Assembly: GCA_902493855.1 (NCBI GenBank) | Contig: CABUQV010000004.1 | Coordinates: forward strand, 1-64,000 | Direction: 5' to 3' | DNA length: 64,000 nucleotides | From: an uncultured Collinsella sp. | Lineage (GTDB): Bacteria > Actinomycetota > Coriobacteriia > Coriobacteriales > Coriobacteriaceae | Shown here: in pieces, positions 23,266 to 31,923 of the stretch | Layout: each line of letters starts with the position of its first letter | Position numbering within the stretch: position 1 is the first letter of the stretch | Translations under genes and position numbers: made by a program | Notes under the pieces: model-generated | Told to the model about the DNA's origin: nothing | The model's database searches: none | Seen by the model: the letters and a program-made list of their open reading frames with translations, nothing else

Positions 23266-23526
23266 TTATTTAGCGCGCTCGACGACCTCGATGAGGCGCC
23301 AACGCTTCATCTTGGACATAGGACGGGTCTCCATAACGCGGACGGTGTCGCCCACACCAGCCGTGCACTCCTCGTCGTGAGCGTGCAGCTTCTTGGAGCT
23401 GGTCATCATCTTGCCGTACTTGGGGTGACGCTTGCGCTCGGTGATGGTGACAACAATGGTCTTGGCACCGGAGACGGAGGTAACGACACCCGTACGGACC
23501 TTACGCGAGTTACGCGAATCAGTCAT
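23266..23526 (-). CDS. rpsQ: 30S ribosomal protein S17
   Basis: The 86-residue protein is the primary 16S rRNA 5'-domain binder. The OB-fold sequence GVVTSVSGAKTIVVTI and the conserved KYGK, HDE and GDTV elements are present. It follows rpmC by 16 bases in normal S10-operon order. Confidence 0.95.
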   Translation of the reverse strand: MTDSRNSRKVRTGVVTSVSGAKTIVVTITERKRHPKYGKMMTSSKKLHAHDEECTAGVGDTVRVMETRPMSKMKRWRLIEVVERAK

Positions 23527-23542
23527 GTTCTCTCCTTAGGTC

Positions 23543-23758
23543 CTACTCGGCGACAGCGGACTTCTCCGCTGCGATCTCACGGGCGCGCTGCTCCGTGAGG
23601 ACGCGAGCGATGTCCTTCTTCACGGTGTTGACGCGAGCGGTGTTGTCCAGCTGGCTGGTGGCCATCTGGAAACGAAGGTTAAAGAGCTCGGCGCGCATTT
23701 CCTTCAGCTTCTCAACGAGCTGAGCGTCCGAGAGCTCACGAATCTCTGCGGGCTTCAT
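23543..23758 (-). CDS. rpmC: 50S ribosomal protein L29
   Basis: This 71-residue helical-hairpin protein at the exit-tunnel rim carries the conserved ELRELSDAQLVEKLKEMRAEL-like start and the FNLRFQMATSQL motif. Its ATG overlaps the rplP stop by one base (TAATG), indicating translational coupling. Confidence 0.95.
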   Translation of the reverse strand: MKPAEIRELSDAQLVEKLKEMRAELFNLRFQMATSQLDNTARVNTVKKDIARVLTEQRAREIAAEKSAVAE

Positions 23759-24261
23759 TAGTTCTCCTCCTTGGCGGCGGCGGCGTCCTCAGCAGCCCAC
23801 TTGGCCTCGAGAGCGGCCTCCTCAGCCATCTCCTTCTCGATGCGCTGCTCAGCGTTCTTGGCAGCAACAATCTTGGTCTTGATGGGAAGCTTGTGCTGTG
23901 CAAGACGCAGAGCCTCGCGAGCGACCTCCTCGGGCACGCCCTTGACCTCGAACATGATGCGGCCGGGCTTGACGACGGCCACCCACTCCTCGGGGTTACC
24001 CTTACCAGAACCCATGCGAGTCTCGGCAGGCTTCTTGGTGATGGGCTTATCGGGGAAGATCGTGATGTAGACACGACCGCCACGCTTCATGTAGCGGGTC
24101 ATGGCAATACGAGCGGCCTCGATCTGACGGTTGGTGATCCAATGGGCCTCGAGAGCCTGGATACCAAACTCGCCGAAATGCAGCTCGGTATTACCCTTGG
24201 CCTGGCCCTTCATGGAGCCACGCTGCACCTTGCGGTGAAGAATACGCTTAGGGGCAAGCAC
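23758..24261 (-). CDS. rplP: 50S ribosomal protein L16
   Basis: The 167-residue protein binds near the A site and is needed for late 50S assembly. The family core begins MLAPKRILHRKVQRG and includes RMGSGKG. It is about 25-30 residues longer than usual L16 because of an Ala/Glu-rich, probably helical tail (residues ~137-167). The start overlaps the rpsC stop by one base. Confidence 0.95.
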   Translation of the reverse strand: MLAPKRILHRKVQRGSMKGQAKGNTELHFGEFGIQALEAHWITNRQIEAARIAMTRYMKRGGRVYITIFPDKPITKKPAETRMGSGKGNPEEWVAVVKPGRIMFEVKGVPEEVAREALRLAQHKLPIKTKIVAAKNAEQRIEKEMAEEAALEAKWAAEDAAAAKEEN

Positions 24262-24971
24262 TACTGACCCCTCCTCTCGGAGTTACGACGACGAGGACGG
24301 GAAGAGCCCTCGAGTGCAGGGTTGGGAACAGGCTGGCCCGGGAGCTTCTCGCCCAGGTAGATCCAGACCTTCACGCCGCAAGCGCCCATGGTGGTGCTGG
24401 CGACAGCCGTGCCGTAGTCGATCTTGGCACGGAGGGTGTGCAGAGGCACGCGACCCTCACGGTACCACTCACGACGGCCCATCTCGGCACCGCCGAGACG
24501 ACCGGAGCACTGGATACGGATGCCCTTAGCGCCGGCCTTGCGGGCGGACTGGACAGCCTTGCGCATAGCGCGACGGAAGGCAACGCGGCCCTCGAGCTGC
24601 TCGGCGATAGACTGAGCAACGAGGTTGGCGTCGAGCTCGGGGCGCTTGACCTCGACAACGTCGACGGAAAGCTGGCCCTTGGAGACGCCAGCGACCTTCT
24701 CGAGCTCGGTGCGGAGGGTATCGATCTCGGCACCCTTCTTACCGATGACAACGCCGGGGCGAGCGGTGAGGATGATGACCTTCACCTTGTCGCCAGCGCG
24801 CTCGATCTCGATGCGGGAGACAGCTGCGCGGGAAAGACGCTTCTCGAGGTACTTGCGGATCTCGAGATCGTTACCGAGGGTCTTAGCGTAATCCTTCTCT
24901 GCGAACCAGCGGGAGCGCCAGTTCTCGGTGATGCCAAGACGGAAGCCGGTGGGGTAGACTTTCTGACCCAT
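24261..24971 (-). CDS. rpsC: 30S ribosomal protein S3
   Basis: The 236-residue protein has an N-terminal segment GQKVYPTGFRLG, a KH domain (ARPGVVIGKKGAEIDTLR near 68-85) and the C-terminal S3 domain with SGRLGGAEMGR. It lines the mRNA entry channel. It is in normal order between rplV and rplP; the gap to rplV is 6 bases. Confidence 0.96.
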   Translation of the reverse strand: MGQKVYPTGFRLGITENWRSRWFAEKDYAKTLGNDLEIRKYLEKRLSRAAVSRIEIERAGDKVKVIILTARPGVVIGKKGAEIDTLRTELEKVAGVSKGQLSVDVVEVKRPELDANLVAQSIAEQLEGRVAFRRAMRKAVQSARKAGAKGIRIQCSGRLGGAEMGRREWYREGRVPLHTLRAKIDYGTAVASTTMGACGVKVWIYLGEKLPGQPVPNPALEGSSRPRRRNSERRGQ

Positions 24972-24977
24972 ACAGCT

Positions 24978-25349
24978 TTACGCCTCCTTTCGAGGAGCAA
25001 CGACGACGGTGATGTGGGAAGTACGCTTCAGAATGCGAGAAGCGGAACCCTTGGCGCGGGGACGGATGCGCTTAAGCGTCGGACCCTCGTCAACATAGGC
25101 AGCGGCGACAACCAGGTTGTCGGCACGCAGACCGTTGTTGTTCTCGGCGTTCGCAACGGCGGAACGGAGAACCTTCTCGACATCCACGGCGACGGCGCGG
25201 TCGCAGAAGTGGAGGATGTCGAAGGCCTGAGCGACAGGCTTGCGGCGGATCAGATCGACCACCAGGCGGGCCTTGCTGGGGGAAACACGCACGTACTTAG
25301 CGACGGCGCGAACCTCGGTGGCCTCAGTTTCAATAGACTTAGTTGCCAT
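24978..25349 (-). CDS. rplV: 50S ribosomal protein L22
   Basis: The 123-residue protein contributes to the exit-tunnel constriction. It carries YVRVSPSKARLVVDLIR, the extended loop and RPRAKGSASRILKRTSH, the conserved tunnel-loop segment. It lies in normal S10 order after rpsS with a 14-base gap. Confidence 0.96.
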   Translation of the reverse strand: MATKSIETEATEVRAVAKYVRVSPSKARLVVDLIRRKPVAQAFDILHFCDRAVAVDVEKVLRSAVANAENNNGLRADNLVVAAAYVDEGPTLKRIRPRAKGSASRILKRTSHITVVVAPRKEA

Positions 25350-25363
25350 TTACGGTTAACCCC

Positions 25364-25624
25364 CTATTTGGCCTTGTGGCCACGGAACGTACGAGTCGGC
25401 GCGAACTCGCCGAGCTTGTGACCAACCATGGACTCGGTAACATACACGGGCACATGCTTGCGGCCGTCGTGGACGGCGATGGTGTGACCAACCATCTCGG
25501 GGAAGATGGTGGACGCGCGGGACCAGGTCTTCACGACGTCCTTCTTGCCAGCCTCGTTCATCGCGGTGATACGCGAGAGAAGGCGAGTCTCCACGAACGG
25601 GCCCTTTTTGAGACTTCTGCTCAT
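25364..25624 (-). CDS. rpsS: 30S ribosomal protein S19
   Basis: The 86-residue protein of the 30S head begins SRSLKKGPFV and contains the conserved VGHKLGEFAPTRTFRGH near the C-terminus. The first ATG fits the family length. The gap to rplB is 32 bases. Confidence 0.96.
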   Translation of the reverse strand: MSRSLKKGPFVETRLLSRITAMNEAGKKDVVKTWSRASTIFPEMVGHTIAVHDGRKHVPVYVTESMVGHKLGEFAPTRTFRGHKAK

Positions 25625-25656
25625 AAGTGCTTTCTCCTAAAACTCGGTATCCGAAA

Positions 25657-26487
25657 TTACTTCTTACGGCGACGAATGATGTGCTGGTTCGAGACCTTCT
25701 TCTTCTTGCGCGTACGAAGGCCCTTCGTCGGCTTACCCCAGGGGGTAACAGAGGGACGACCAGAGGTGTGGTTCTTGCCCTCGCCACCGCCGTGCGGGTG
25801 GTCGACAGGGTTCATGACGGTACCGCGGACGGTCGGGCGCACGTTCATGTGACGCTTACGGCCGGCCTTGCCGATGACGATGTTGGAGTGATCGGCGTTG
25901 CCGACCTCACCGACGGTGGCGCGGCAGGTAACGAGGATGCGGCGCATCTCGGAGGAAGGCATACGGACGATGGCGTACTTGCCCTCCTTACCCATCAGCT
26001 GGCAGGAGTTACCGGCGGAACGGGCGATAGCAGCGCCCTTGCCAGGCTGGAACTCGACGGCGTGGATGAGCGTACCGACGGGGATGTCGGCGAGGGGCAG
26101 AGCGTTGCCCGGCTTGATGTCGGCGTCAGAACCGGACATGATGGTCTGACCGACCTCGAGGCCCTTGGGGGCCAGGATGTAGCGCTTCTCACCGTCAGCA
26201 TAGTGCAGCAGAGCGATGCGAGCGGAACGGTTCGGATCGTACTCGATCGTGGCAACCTTGGCGGGCACACCGTCCTTGTTGCGCTTGAAGTCGATCACGC
26301 GGTAACGACGCTTCACGCCGCCGCCCTGGTGGCGGGTGGTGATGCGGCCGTTGTTGTTACGACCGGCCTTCTTGGGCAGGGGCCCGAGAAGAGACTTCTC
26401 GGGCTTGGTGCAGGTGATCTCGGAGAAGTCGGAGATCGTCTGCCAACGCCTACCAGCGGAGGTCGGCTTAAGGTGCTTTACAGCCAT
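25657..26487 (-). CDS. rplB: 50S ribosomal protein L2
   Basis: This 276-residue protein, required for subunit association and peptidyl-transferase structure, has the conserved C-terminal VDHPHGGGEG near 225-235. I chose ATG at 26487 (MAVKHLKPTSAGRR) because AAAGGGA lies 6 bases upstream; a longer reading to 26562 has no family similarity. It is preceded by a hairpin and promoter-like block that may give it its own transcription start. Confidence 0.96.
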   Translation of the reverse strand: MAVKHLKPTSAGRRWQTISDFSEITCTKPEKSLLGPLPKKAGRNNNGRITTRHQGGGVKRRYRVIDFKRNKDGVPAKVATIEYDPNRSARIALLHYADGEKRYILAPKGLEVGQTIMSGSDADIKPGNALPLADIPVGTLIHAVEFQPGKGAAIARSAGNSCQLMGKEGKYAIVRMPSSEMRRILVTCRATVGEVGNADHSNIVIGKAGRKRHMNVRPTVRGTVMNPVDHPHGGGEGKNHTSGRPSVTPWGKPTKGLRTRKKKKVSNQHIIRRRKK

Positions 26488-26666
26488 TACAATCCCTTTC
26501 AATAGGAATCCGTTAGCCATCGCAGACAGGGATTCGAGGTTCTGCCTCGGGTGCGATGACACCGGACGTATACACGGTTCCGGGCGTGTCCATTTTATAC
26601 GCCCAAAACCTTGAGCTCCCGCCTCCCCTATTTGGGAGGCATGAGCTCACTCAACAGCAGCGAGTC
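26488..26666 (-). promoter_or_regulatory. Hairpin and candidate internal promoter between rplW and rplB
   Basis: On the minus strand the rplW stop is followed by a strong hairpin (26613-26648; GAGCTC..GCCTCCC and complement) and a short T run. A block at 26569-26593 then matches the rplC promoter block (28433-28457) at about 22 of 25 positions. This suggests attenuation of read-through plus a second start for rplB and downstream genes. Confidence 0.5.
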
Positions 26667-26954
26667 TTAGGCCTGGTTGCCAAAGACCTCGATGGTGTCG
26701 CCCTCGGCCAGCGTGACGATGGCCTTCTTCCAAGAACGGGTCTTGCCGGCGACATAGCGCACGCGCTTGGTCTTGGGCTTGACCGTCAGGGTGTTCACGC
26801 GAACGACCTTGACGCCGAAGATCTCCTCGACAGCGTCCTTGATCTGATACTTATTAGCATCCTTGGCGACCTCGAACGTGTACTTGTTCAGCTCCATGCC
26901 GGAGAAGGAACGCTCGGACACGATCGGACGGATGATGATCTCGTGGGCGGTCAT
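26667..26954 (-). CDS. rplW: 50S ribosomal protein L23
   Basis: The 95-residue protein at the tunnel exit docks trigger factor and SRP in other bacteria. The family pattern IIRPIVSERSF at the start and KVVRVNTLTVK in the middle are present. Its start abuts the rplD stop directly. Confidence 0.95.
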   Translation of the reverse strand: MTAHEIIIRPIVSERSFSGMELNKYTFEVAKDANKYQIKDAVEEIFGVKVVRVNTLTVKPKTKRVRYVAGKTRSWKKAIVTLAEGDTIEVFGNQA

Positions 26955-27581
26955 TTATGCAAGCACCTCCCCGAAGTGAGCGGCGATGTCGGCGGGCATC
27001 AGCACAGCGTTGTTGTTGACGAGATCGTAGGTGTTGGCCTCGTCAGCGGTGATGATGAACGTCTTGGGAATGTTGCGGAACGACAGGTAGGCGTTGACGT
27101 CCTCATCGCGAACGATGATGGTCAGACGCTTGCCCTCAAGGCCGAGAGCCTTGAGCATGGCGACGGCAGCCTTGGTGGAAGGCTTCTCGAAGCCGTAGTC
27201 GTCGACGAGCACGAGCTCGCCATCGGCCAGCTTGGCGGACAGCGCGGAGCGCATAGCCAGCTTGACCTCCTTGTTGTTCATACGCTTAGCGTAGGAACGG
27301 GGCTTGGGGGCGAAGACAACGCCACCATGACGCCACTGGGCAGCACGGATGGAACCCTGACGGGCACGGCCGGTGCCCTTCTGACGCCAAGGCTTCTTGC
27401 CGCCACCGGAAACCTCAGAGCGACCCTTAGCAGACTGGGTGCCCTGACGCCAAGAGGCCATCTGGCACTTGACGATGTGGTGCATAACGTGGATGTTCGG
27501 CTCGATGCCGTACACCTCAGCGGCGAGCTCGGCCTCGGCGACCTTCTTGCCCTCGCTGTTCTTTACTTCAAACTTTGCCAT
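26955..27581 (-). CDS. rplD: 50S ribosomal protein L4
   Basis: The 208-residue protein includes the extended loop with KKPWRQKGTGRARQGSIRAAQWRHGG-type residues that reaches into the exit tunnel. In some bacteria L4 also represses its operon. It sits between rplC (46-base gap) and rplW (no gap). Confidence 0.96.
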   Translation of the reverse strand: MAKFEVKNSEGKKVAEAELAAEVYGIEPNIHVMHHIVKCQMASWRQGTQSAKGRSEVSGGGKKPWRQKGTGRARQGSIRAAQWRHGGVVFAPKPRSYAKRMNNKEVKLAMRSALSAKLADGELVLVDDYGFEKPSTKAAVAMLKALGLEGKRLTIIVRDEDVNAYLSFRNIPKTFIITADEANTYDLVNNNAVLMPADIAAHFGEVLA

Positions 27582-27627
27582 TTAAGTGTTCTCCTTGGTA
27601 TGACGCTGGGCTAAATGGGCTGGGCCC

Positions 27628-28248
27628 TTAGGCCATACGGATGGCGACGAGACCATTCTTGGCACCCGGGACAGCGCCCTTGACCAAGATGAGGTTCTGC
27701 TCGGCATCGATGCGGACAACGGAAAGGTTCTTGACGGTAACGCGCTCGTTACCCATGTGACCGGCCATCTTGACGCCCTTGAGGACGCGCGCAGGATAGG
27801 CGCACTGACCGATAGAACCGGGGTGACGCTGGAAGTGAGAACCATGCGTCATAGGACCGCGGCGCTGACCCCAGCGCTTGATGCGACCCTGGAAGCCCTT
27901 ACCCTTGGAGGTACCGATGACGTCGACCTTCTCGACATCAGCGAAATCAGCGACGGTGACGACCTCGCCGACCTTGTGCTCCTCGCCGTTCTCGACGCGG
28001 ACCTCACGAAGGAAGCGGACAGGCTCGACGCCAGCCTTGGCGAAGTGACCAGCCATGGGCTTGTTCACGTTCTTGGCCTTGATGTCGCCGAAACCGATCT
28101 GGACGGCGTCATAGCCGTCGGTTGCCTGAGTTTTAACCTGCGAGACAGCGCAGGGGCCAGCCTGGATGACCGTGCCGGGAACGACGTTGTCGTCCTCGTC
28201 CCAAACCTGGGTCATGCCAATCTTGCGGCCGAGAATCATGCTGATCAA
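27628..28248 (-). CDS. rplC: 50S ribosomal protein L3
   Basis: The 206-residue protein begins ILGRKIGMTQVWDED and has the conserved W-loop region with RRGPMTHGSHFQRHPGS near the peptidyl-transferase centre. A TTG start at 28248 fits actinobacterial L3 length and has GGGA 7 bases upstream; ATG at 28239 is the alternative. It is the first gene of this operon, because rpsJ, normally first, lies 14 kb away after fusA. A 180-base leader separates it from its promoter. Confidence 0.94.
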   Translation of the reverse strand: MISMILGRKIGMTQVWDEDDNVVPGTVIQAGPCAVSQVKTQATDGYDAVQIGFGDIKAKNVNKPMAGHFAKAGVEPVRFLREVRVENGEEHKVGEVVTVADFADVEKVDVIGTSKGKGFQGRIKRWGQRRGPMTHGSHFQRHPGSIGQCAYPARVLKGVKMAGHMGNERVTVKNLSVVRIDAEQNLILVKGAVPGAKNGLVAIRMA

Positions 28249-28431
28249 GATATGATCCCAACTCTCGCGTGGTCTTGGGACAATGCGTACACCACCGAGC
28301 GTACGCCCCTAGAGGACCACTACTTACACGACGTGCTCCCCAGCCTTGTATTTCGCCCGGACTACCTGACAACCCTATTAAGCAGGCATTTTGTCCAGCC
28401 AGAATACTCCCCTGGTTACACACAGCTGTTT

Positions 28432-28458
28432 AGTATACACGGCTGCGGGCGTATCCAT
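28432..28458 (-). promoter_or_regulatory. Promoter of the rplC (S10) operon
   Basis: TATACT (28432-28437, minus strand) is preceded by TG one base away, as in extended -10 promoters. The upstream block GGATACGCCCGCAGCCGTG recurs before rplB. The -35 is weak. The leader to rplC (28249-28431) shows no known riboswitch or r-protein binding fold that I recognise. Confidence 0.5.
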
Positions 28459-28513
28459 CGAGATTCATATTTCACTCACATTGTTTACGCAGGTAAAGTG
28501 CTTGGAGTCGCCT

Positions 28514-28654
28514 GAGCTTGGCAGAGGGGCGGCGAAATATATTAAGTTTGCTGCTCTACAGTCCTGCGCAAGACGGAAAGCACATTAAGTGCTTTCCTTT
28601 GCGTGCGGAACTCGCGACAAACTTAATATATTTCGCCGCCCCTCTGCCAAGCTC
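28514..28654 (+). repeat. Long hairpin element H1 (37-67-37)
   Basis: Arms 28514-28550 and 28618-28654 are perfectly complementary over 37 bp and enclose a 67-base core with AGTCCTGCGC, an apical stem GGAAAGCAC/GTGCTTTCC, loop ATTAA, and GTGCGGAA. The core is nearly identical to elements at 45789 and 48000, while most of the arm is unrelated in sequence. It lies between the phosphatase gene stop and the rplC promoter. The orientation given follows the core. Confidence 0.9.
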
Positions 28655-28697
28655 GGGATACGACACGTTGATGTCTGCTTAACTCTGCTCGCTCAGG

Positions 28698-29324
28698 CTA
28701 ATGACTTTGTTGGGGATCCACTATTTGCTGGAAGGTGAACTTGCATTGCGTTGGCTCGCCTTCTGCTTGTGGCTTTGCCTCATCGAAATCAAAGATCATG
28801 ATGGCGCAGTTGGGGAGTTTTGTTGGGAGCTTGAAGCCCTCTGGGGCTGCGGCCTTGATGAATTGGCGGCTGGCGCTGCCGTGGCTTACTGCTAGGAGGG
28901 TTTCGATGCCCTCGGCTCCCATGAGATTGGTGAGGGTGTCTACCATGCGTTCTTGCAGCGCGCGGCTTCCTTCTCCTCCAAAGGGGACCAGGTCCTCGCC
29001 CGGATCCCAGACGTCGGTGGGTAGCGCGTCGTGGGGGCCTTCTTCGAAGGAGCCGTAGCAGCGCTCAATAATGCCTTCGCAGGGCTCGACAGAAGCGTCC
29101 GGACCGAGGAGCTGGCATGCTACGAGCTGAGCTGTGTCCATGGCTCGGCCTAAGGGTGATGAGACAACTTTGTCGGGGACGACGCCGTGGGCCTTGAGCC
29201 ATGCGGCTGCCATTCCCGCTTGTTTGCGGCCAAGGTCGGTCAGCGGCGAATCGCAGCGGCCCTGGACCAGCTTCTTGACGTTGAACTCCGTCTGGCCGTG
29301 GCGGAGCAGATACAGCCTCTTCAT
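28698..29324 (-). CDS. Histidine phosphatase (phosphoglycerate mutase-like)
   Basis: The 208-residue enzyme belongs to the histidine phosphatase superfamily. The catalytic RHGQTEFN motif is at residues 8-15, a second arginine lies in SSPLGRAMDTAQL, and the second histidine in VSHGSASR near 145-152. Substrates range from phosphoglycerate to alpha-ribazole phosphate, and nothing nearby identifies which. A-ending codons increase in its 3' half. It ends 44 bases from hairpin H1 and starts 39 bases downstream of the CDF gene. Confidence 0.8.
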   Translation of the reverse strand: MKRLYLLRHGQTEFNVKKLVQGRCDSPLTDLGRKQAGMAAAWLKAHGVVPDKVVSSPLGRAMDTAQLVACQLLGPDASVEPCEGIIERCYGSFEEGPHDALPTDVWDPGEDLVPFGGEGSRALQERMVDTLTNLMGAEGIETLLAVSHGSASRQFIKAAAPEGFKLPTKLPNCAIMIFDFDEAKPQAEGEPTQCKFTFQQIVDPQQSH

Positions 29325-29363
29325 ATTCTCCCCTTCTGTATAACTTGCTTTGCCGGCACAGCC

Positions 29364-30518
29364 CTACTCGTGGGTATGCCCTACGTAGTCCTCGTCGATC
29401 GTAATCTTGGCAACCGACTTGGGGTATTCCGACTCGACCCGTTGTGCCAACTCGTGCTTTAGGTCCTCGGCACTCATTTGCAGATCCGAGGGACGTACGC
29501 AGTCAAAGATCACGTTGGTGTGCGTAGGACCCGGCACGCAGCGAAGGTCGTGAATCGAAAGGCGGCTATCGATCTGTTGAGCCATTGCGTTGATGCGCAG
29601 GCGCATGCTCGCCACCTTTGGATCGTCGGTCACGATGGGGTCGTAATGGAGCGTGACAATCATGCCGTCTTCGTTCCTAAACGCCTGCTCGATGTTATCG
29701 AGCGTGTCGTGACTTTCCAGCGGGCTGGCCTCGGCTGCCATCTCGGCGTGAGCGCTTGCGAACTTCCTGCCCGGGCCGTAGTCGTGAACCATCAAATCGT
29801 GAACTCCCAAAACGCCGGGATAGCTCATGATCTTGTCTCGAATGTGCTTGACCAGCTTAGGATCGGGCGACTGACCCAAAAGCGGGCTCACCGTATCTTG
29901 AATAAGTTCAAAGCCGCTCCAGCCAATATAGGCGCCAACGGCAAGGCCAACCCATGCGTCAAGATTGATGTGCGTCACCTGCGAAACAATTGCACATGCC
30001 AGCACGGCGCCTGTGGCAAGAACATCGTTCTTGGAATCCTGGGCAGTCGCATGCAGTGTCTCGGACTCGATACGGTCGCCGAGCTTTTGGTTGAGCGCCG
30101 CCATCCACAGCTTAACAACCATCGAAAGCGCCAGGACTGCCACCAGGGCAAGCGAGAACTCGACAGGTTCGGGGTGGATGATACGCTCAAACGAGGACTT
30201 CACCAGTTCAAGGCCAATGAGAAGCACGAGCGCCGCCACGACAAGACCCGAGAGGTACTCGTAGCGACCATGGCCGTATGGATGCTCGGGGTCGGCGGGC
30301 TTGCTCGCCAGCTTAAAGCCCAGCACGCTCACGATATTCGAGCTGGCATCGGACAGGTTGTTCATGGCATCCGCCACAATCGAAACCGATCCCGAAACCA
30401 CACCGATTGCGCCCTTCGCAGCACAAAGCGCCACATTGGCGACAATACACACCATGCCCGCTAACGTGCCCACACGCGCACGATCGCCCTGCGCGCGCTT
30501 AACTATCCACTCGACCAT
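29364..30518 (-). CDS. Cation diffusion facilitator family transporter
   Basis: The 384-residue membrane protein has six expected transmembrane segments in its first ~220 residues and a cytoplasmic C-terminal domain. Metal-site signatures are HxxxD-like pairs: VADAMNNLSDASSN in TM2 and a matching site in TM5 (INLDAWVGLAVG). DPEHPYGHGRYEY is the conserved CDF loop. It exports Zn, Mn, Fe or Co; the metal cannot be assigned safely. A GGGGG site favours ATG at 30518 over 30524. Confidence 0.85.
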   Translation of the reverse strand: MVEWIVKRAQGDRARVGTLAGMVCIVANVALCAAKGAIGVVSGSVSIVADAMNNLSDASSNIVSVLGFKLASKPADPEHPYGHGRYEYLSGLVVAALVLLIGLELVKSSFERIIHPEPVEFSLALVAVLALSMVVKLWMAALNQKLGDRIESETLHATAQDSKNDVLATGAVLACAIVSQVTHINLDAWVGLAVGAYIGWSGFELIQDTVSPLLGQSPDPKLVKHIRDKIMSYPGVLGVHDLMVHDYGPGRKFASAHAEMAAEASPLESHDTLDNIEQAFRNEDGMIVTLHYDPIVTDDPKVASMRLRINAMAQQIDSRLSIHDLRCVPGPTHTNVIFDCVRPSDLQMSAEDLKHELAQRVESEYPKSVAKITIDEDYVGHTHE

Positions 30519-30595
30519 CTGCATCCGCCCCCACGGTACTACCTATATATCTATTGCTCAAACGGATTGTAGTGTAGCCACTTTGTCTCCCAGAT

Positions 30596-30630
30596 ACAAA
30601 GAGGCCGCAGCCCGCACGGGCCACGGCCTT
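30596..30630 (-). terminator. Terminator of the PTS gene
   Basis: On the minus strand GGCCGTGGCCCG and CGGGCTGCGGCC form a stem followed by TCTTTGT. A second, weaker hairpin (GACAAAAG...CTTTTGTC, 30637-30660) lies between it and the stop codon. Confidence 0.6.
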
Positions 30631-30668
30631 GGAGCATGACAAAAGAATCGTCCTTTTGTCGCACAGGT

Positions 30669-31883
30669 TTATGCGCTTACTTCAGCAGCGCTCGCCACTG
30701 TTTCGGGTGAATCGGCCCCGTCTTCTGCCGCCTGTCCCTGCGCCGGCACCACGCCAAAGCAGTAGCTCAGCGCCGCAGACACCGCAAATGCCACACCGCC
30801 GGCAACGCAGCACCACAGCAGGTTCGAGATGCCGCCCGTGGCAAAGCCAATGACCATAAGGACATTCGTCATGCCGATGGTATAGGCCGTAACGTGGCCC
30901 ACGGCCGCAACAAGGCCTCCGACGGCGCCGCCAATGGCCATGTACGTCAGGCACCTGCCATATTTAAAGCCGCAACCGTACAGCGCCGGCTCGCTTACGC
31001 CGCCAAGAATACCCGAGATTGAATAGCCCAGCATGAGTGCCTTCTCGTCCTTATCCGCAACGCGGAGCGACGCGCCAAAGGGCATGCCCCAAACGGCGAA
31101 CGTCGCCATCGTCGCGGCGATCAGGATGCACGAATCCGTTCCCACACTCATAAACTGCGCATAGGCGAGCGATAGGACAACGTTGCTGACGCCCGCGATC
31201 TTAAGGAACTCCCAGCCCGCGGCAAGCCCCATGAGTGTGAGCAACGATACGATGCCACCGGAATTGCCAAGCATAAACATAAGCTGGCCCAACAGCATGC
31301 CCAAATAGCTGCCCGCCGGCGCCGTAATACACAGCGAAACCGGAACCATGACAAGCATGGTCGCAAACGGAACAAACGAAAACGCCACGGCCTTAGGGAT
31401 AACGCGCTGAAAGAAACACTCCACTTGCCAAAGCACGGGTACCGAGATGAGAACCGGAATAACAGTCGTCGTGTAATCGTTGACCGGCGCGGGAAGCAGG
31501 CCATACACGGAAGTCATCGATGCCCCCGTCGTCGATGCGGCATCGACGAGCTTAAGCAGATCGGGCGCAATCAATACGCCGCCCAGCATCATGCCCAGCT
31601 GCTCCGAGCAACCGAGCTGGCGAGCGGCCGCCCAACCAAGATAAACGGGCAAGAAGTAGTAGCCGGCGTTATAGAGCCAACTGTAGAACAGGCGATAGAT
31701 ATCGGAATCGGCAGACCACAGGCCCAGCATGCCTTCGCCCATAATGACGGCGACGGTGCGGAACAACGCCGCGCAGACAATAAACGGCAGCGCCGACATC
31801 ATGCTTTTGGACAGATAATCCACCACAGCCATGGCGTTTGATGAGACCGTCGTTGTAAACGAGGTGTTAGAAACTTGTGACAC
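30669..31883 (-). CDS. PTS EIIC permease (glucose/glucoside superfamily)
   Basis: The 404-residue integral membrane protein resembles the EIIC domain of glucoside-type PTS permeases. It has about ten membrane spans, the FxxG/GGVSEPALYGCGFKYG loop (with the GI(T/S)EP-type substrate motif as GGVSEPALYG) and no fused EIIA or EIIB domain. It must depend on separate EIIA/EIIB proteins, none of which is nearby. I chose GTG at 31883, with AAAGGG 5 bases upstream; upstream codons resemble the accDA end and the intergenic sequence. It is transcribed after accDA with only a 40-base gap, although the functions are unrelated. Confidence 0.8.
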   Translation of the reverse strand: MSQVSNTSFTTTVSSNAMAVVDYLSKSMMSALPFIVCAALFRTVAVIMGEGMLGLWSADSDIYRLFYSWLYNAGYYFLPVYLGWAAARQLGCSEQLGMMLGGVLIAPDLLKLVDAASTTGASMTSVYGLLPAPVNDYTTTVIPVLISVPVLWQVECFFQRVIPKAVAFSFVPFATMLVMVPVSLCITAPAGSYLGMLLGQLMFMLGNSGGIVSLLTLMGLAAGWEFLKIAGVSNVVLSLAYAQFMSVGTDSCILIAATMATFAVWGMPFGASLRVADKDEKALMLGYSISGILGGVSEPALYGCGFKYGRCLTYMAIGGAVGGLVAAVGHVTAYTIGMTNVLMVIGFATGGISNLLWCCVAGGVAFAVSAALSYCFGVVPAQGQAAEDGADSPETVASAAEVSA

Positions 31884-31923
31884 AGGAACCCTTTCCCAAT
31901 GTGACATGCGGACTGTCCCTTTG

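Noticed and set aside
28514..28654. H1 as a simple Rho-independent terminator of the phosphatase gene
   Set aside because: The 37-bp stem has no U-run on the minus strand, the core is conserved and oriented, and copies occur upstream of promoters as well as after genes.
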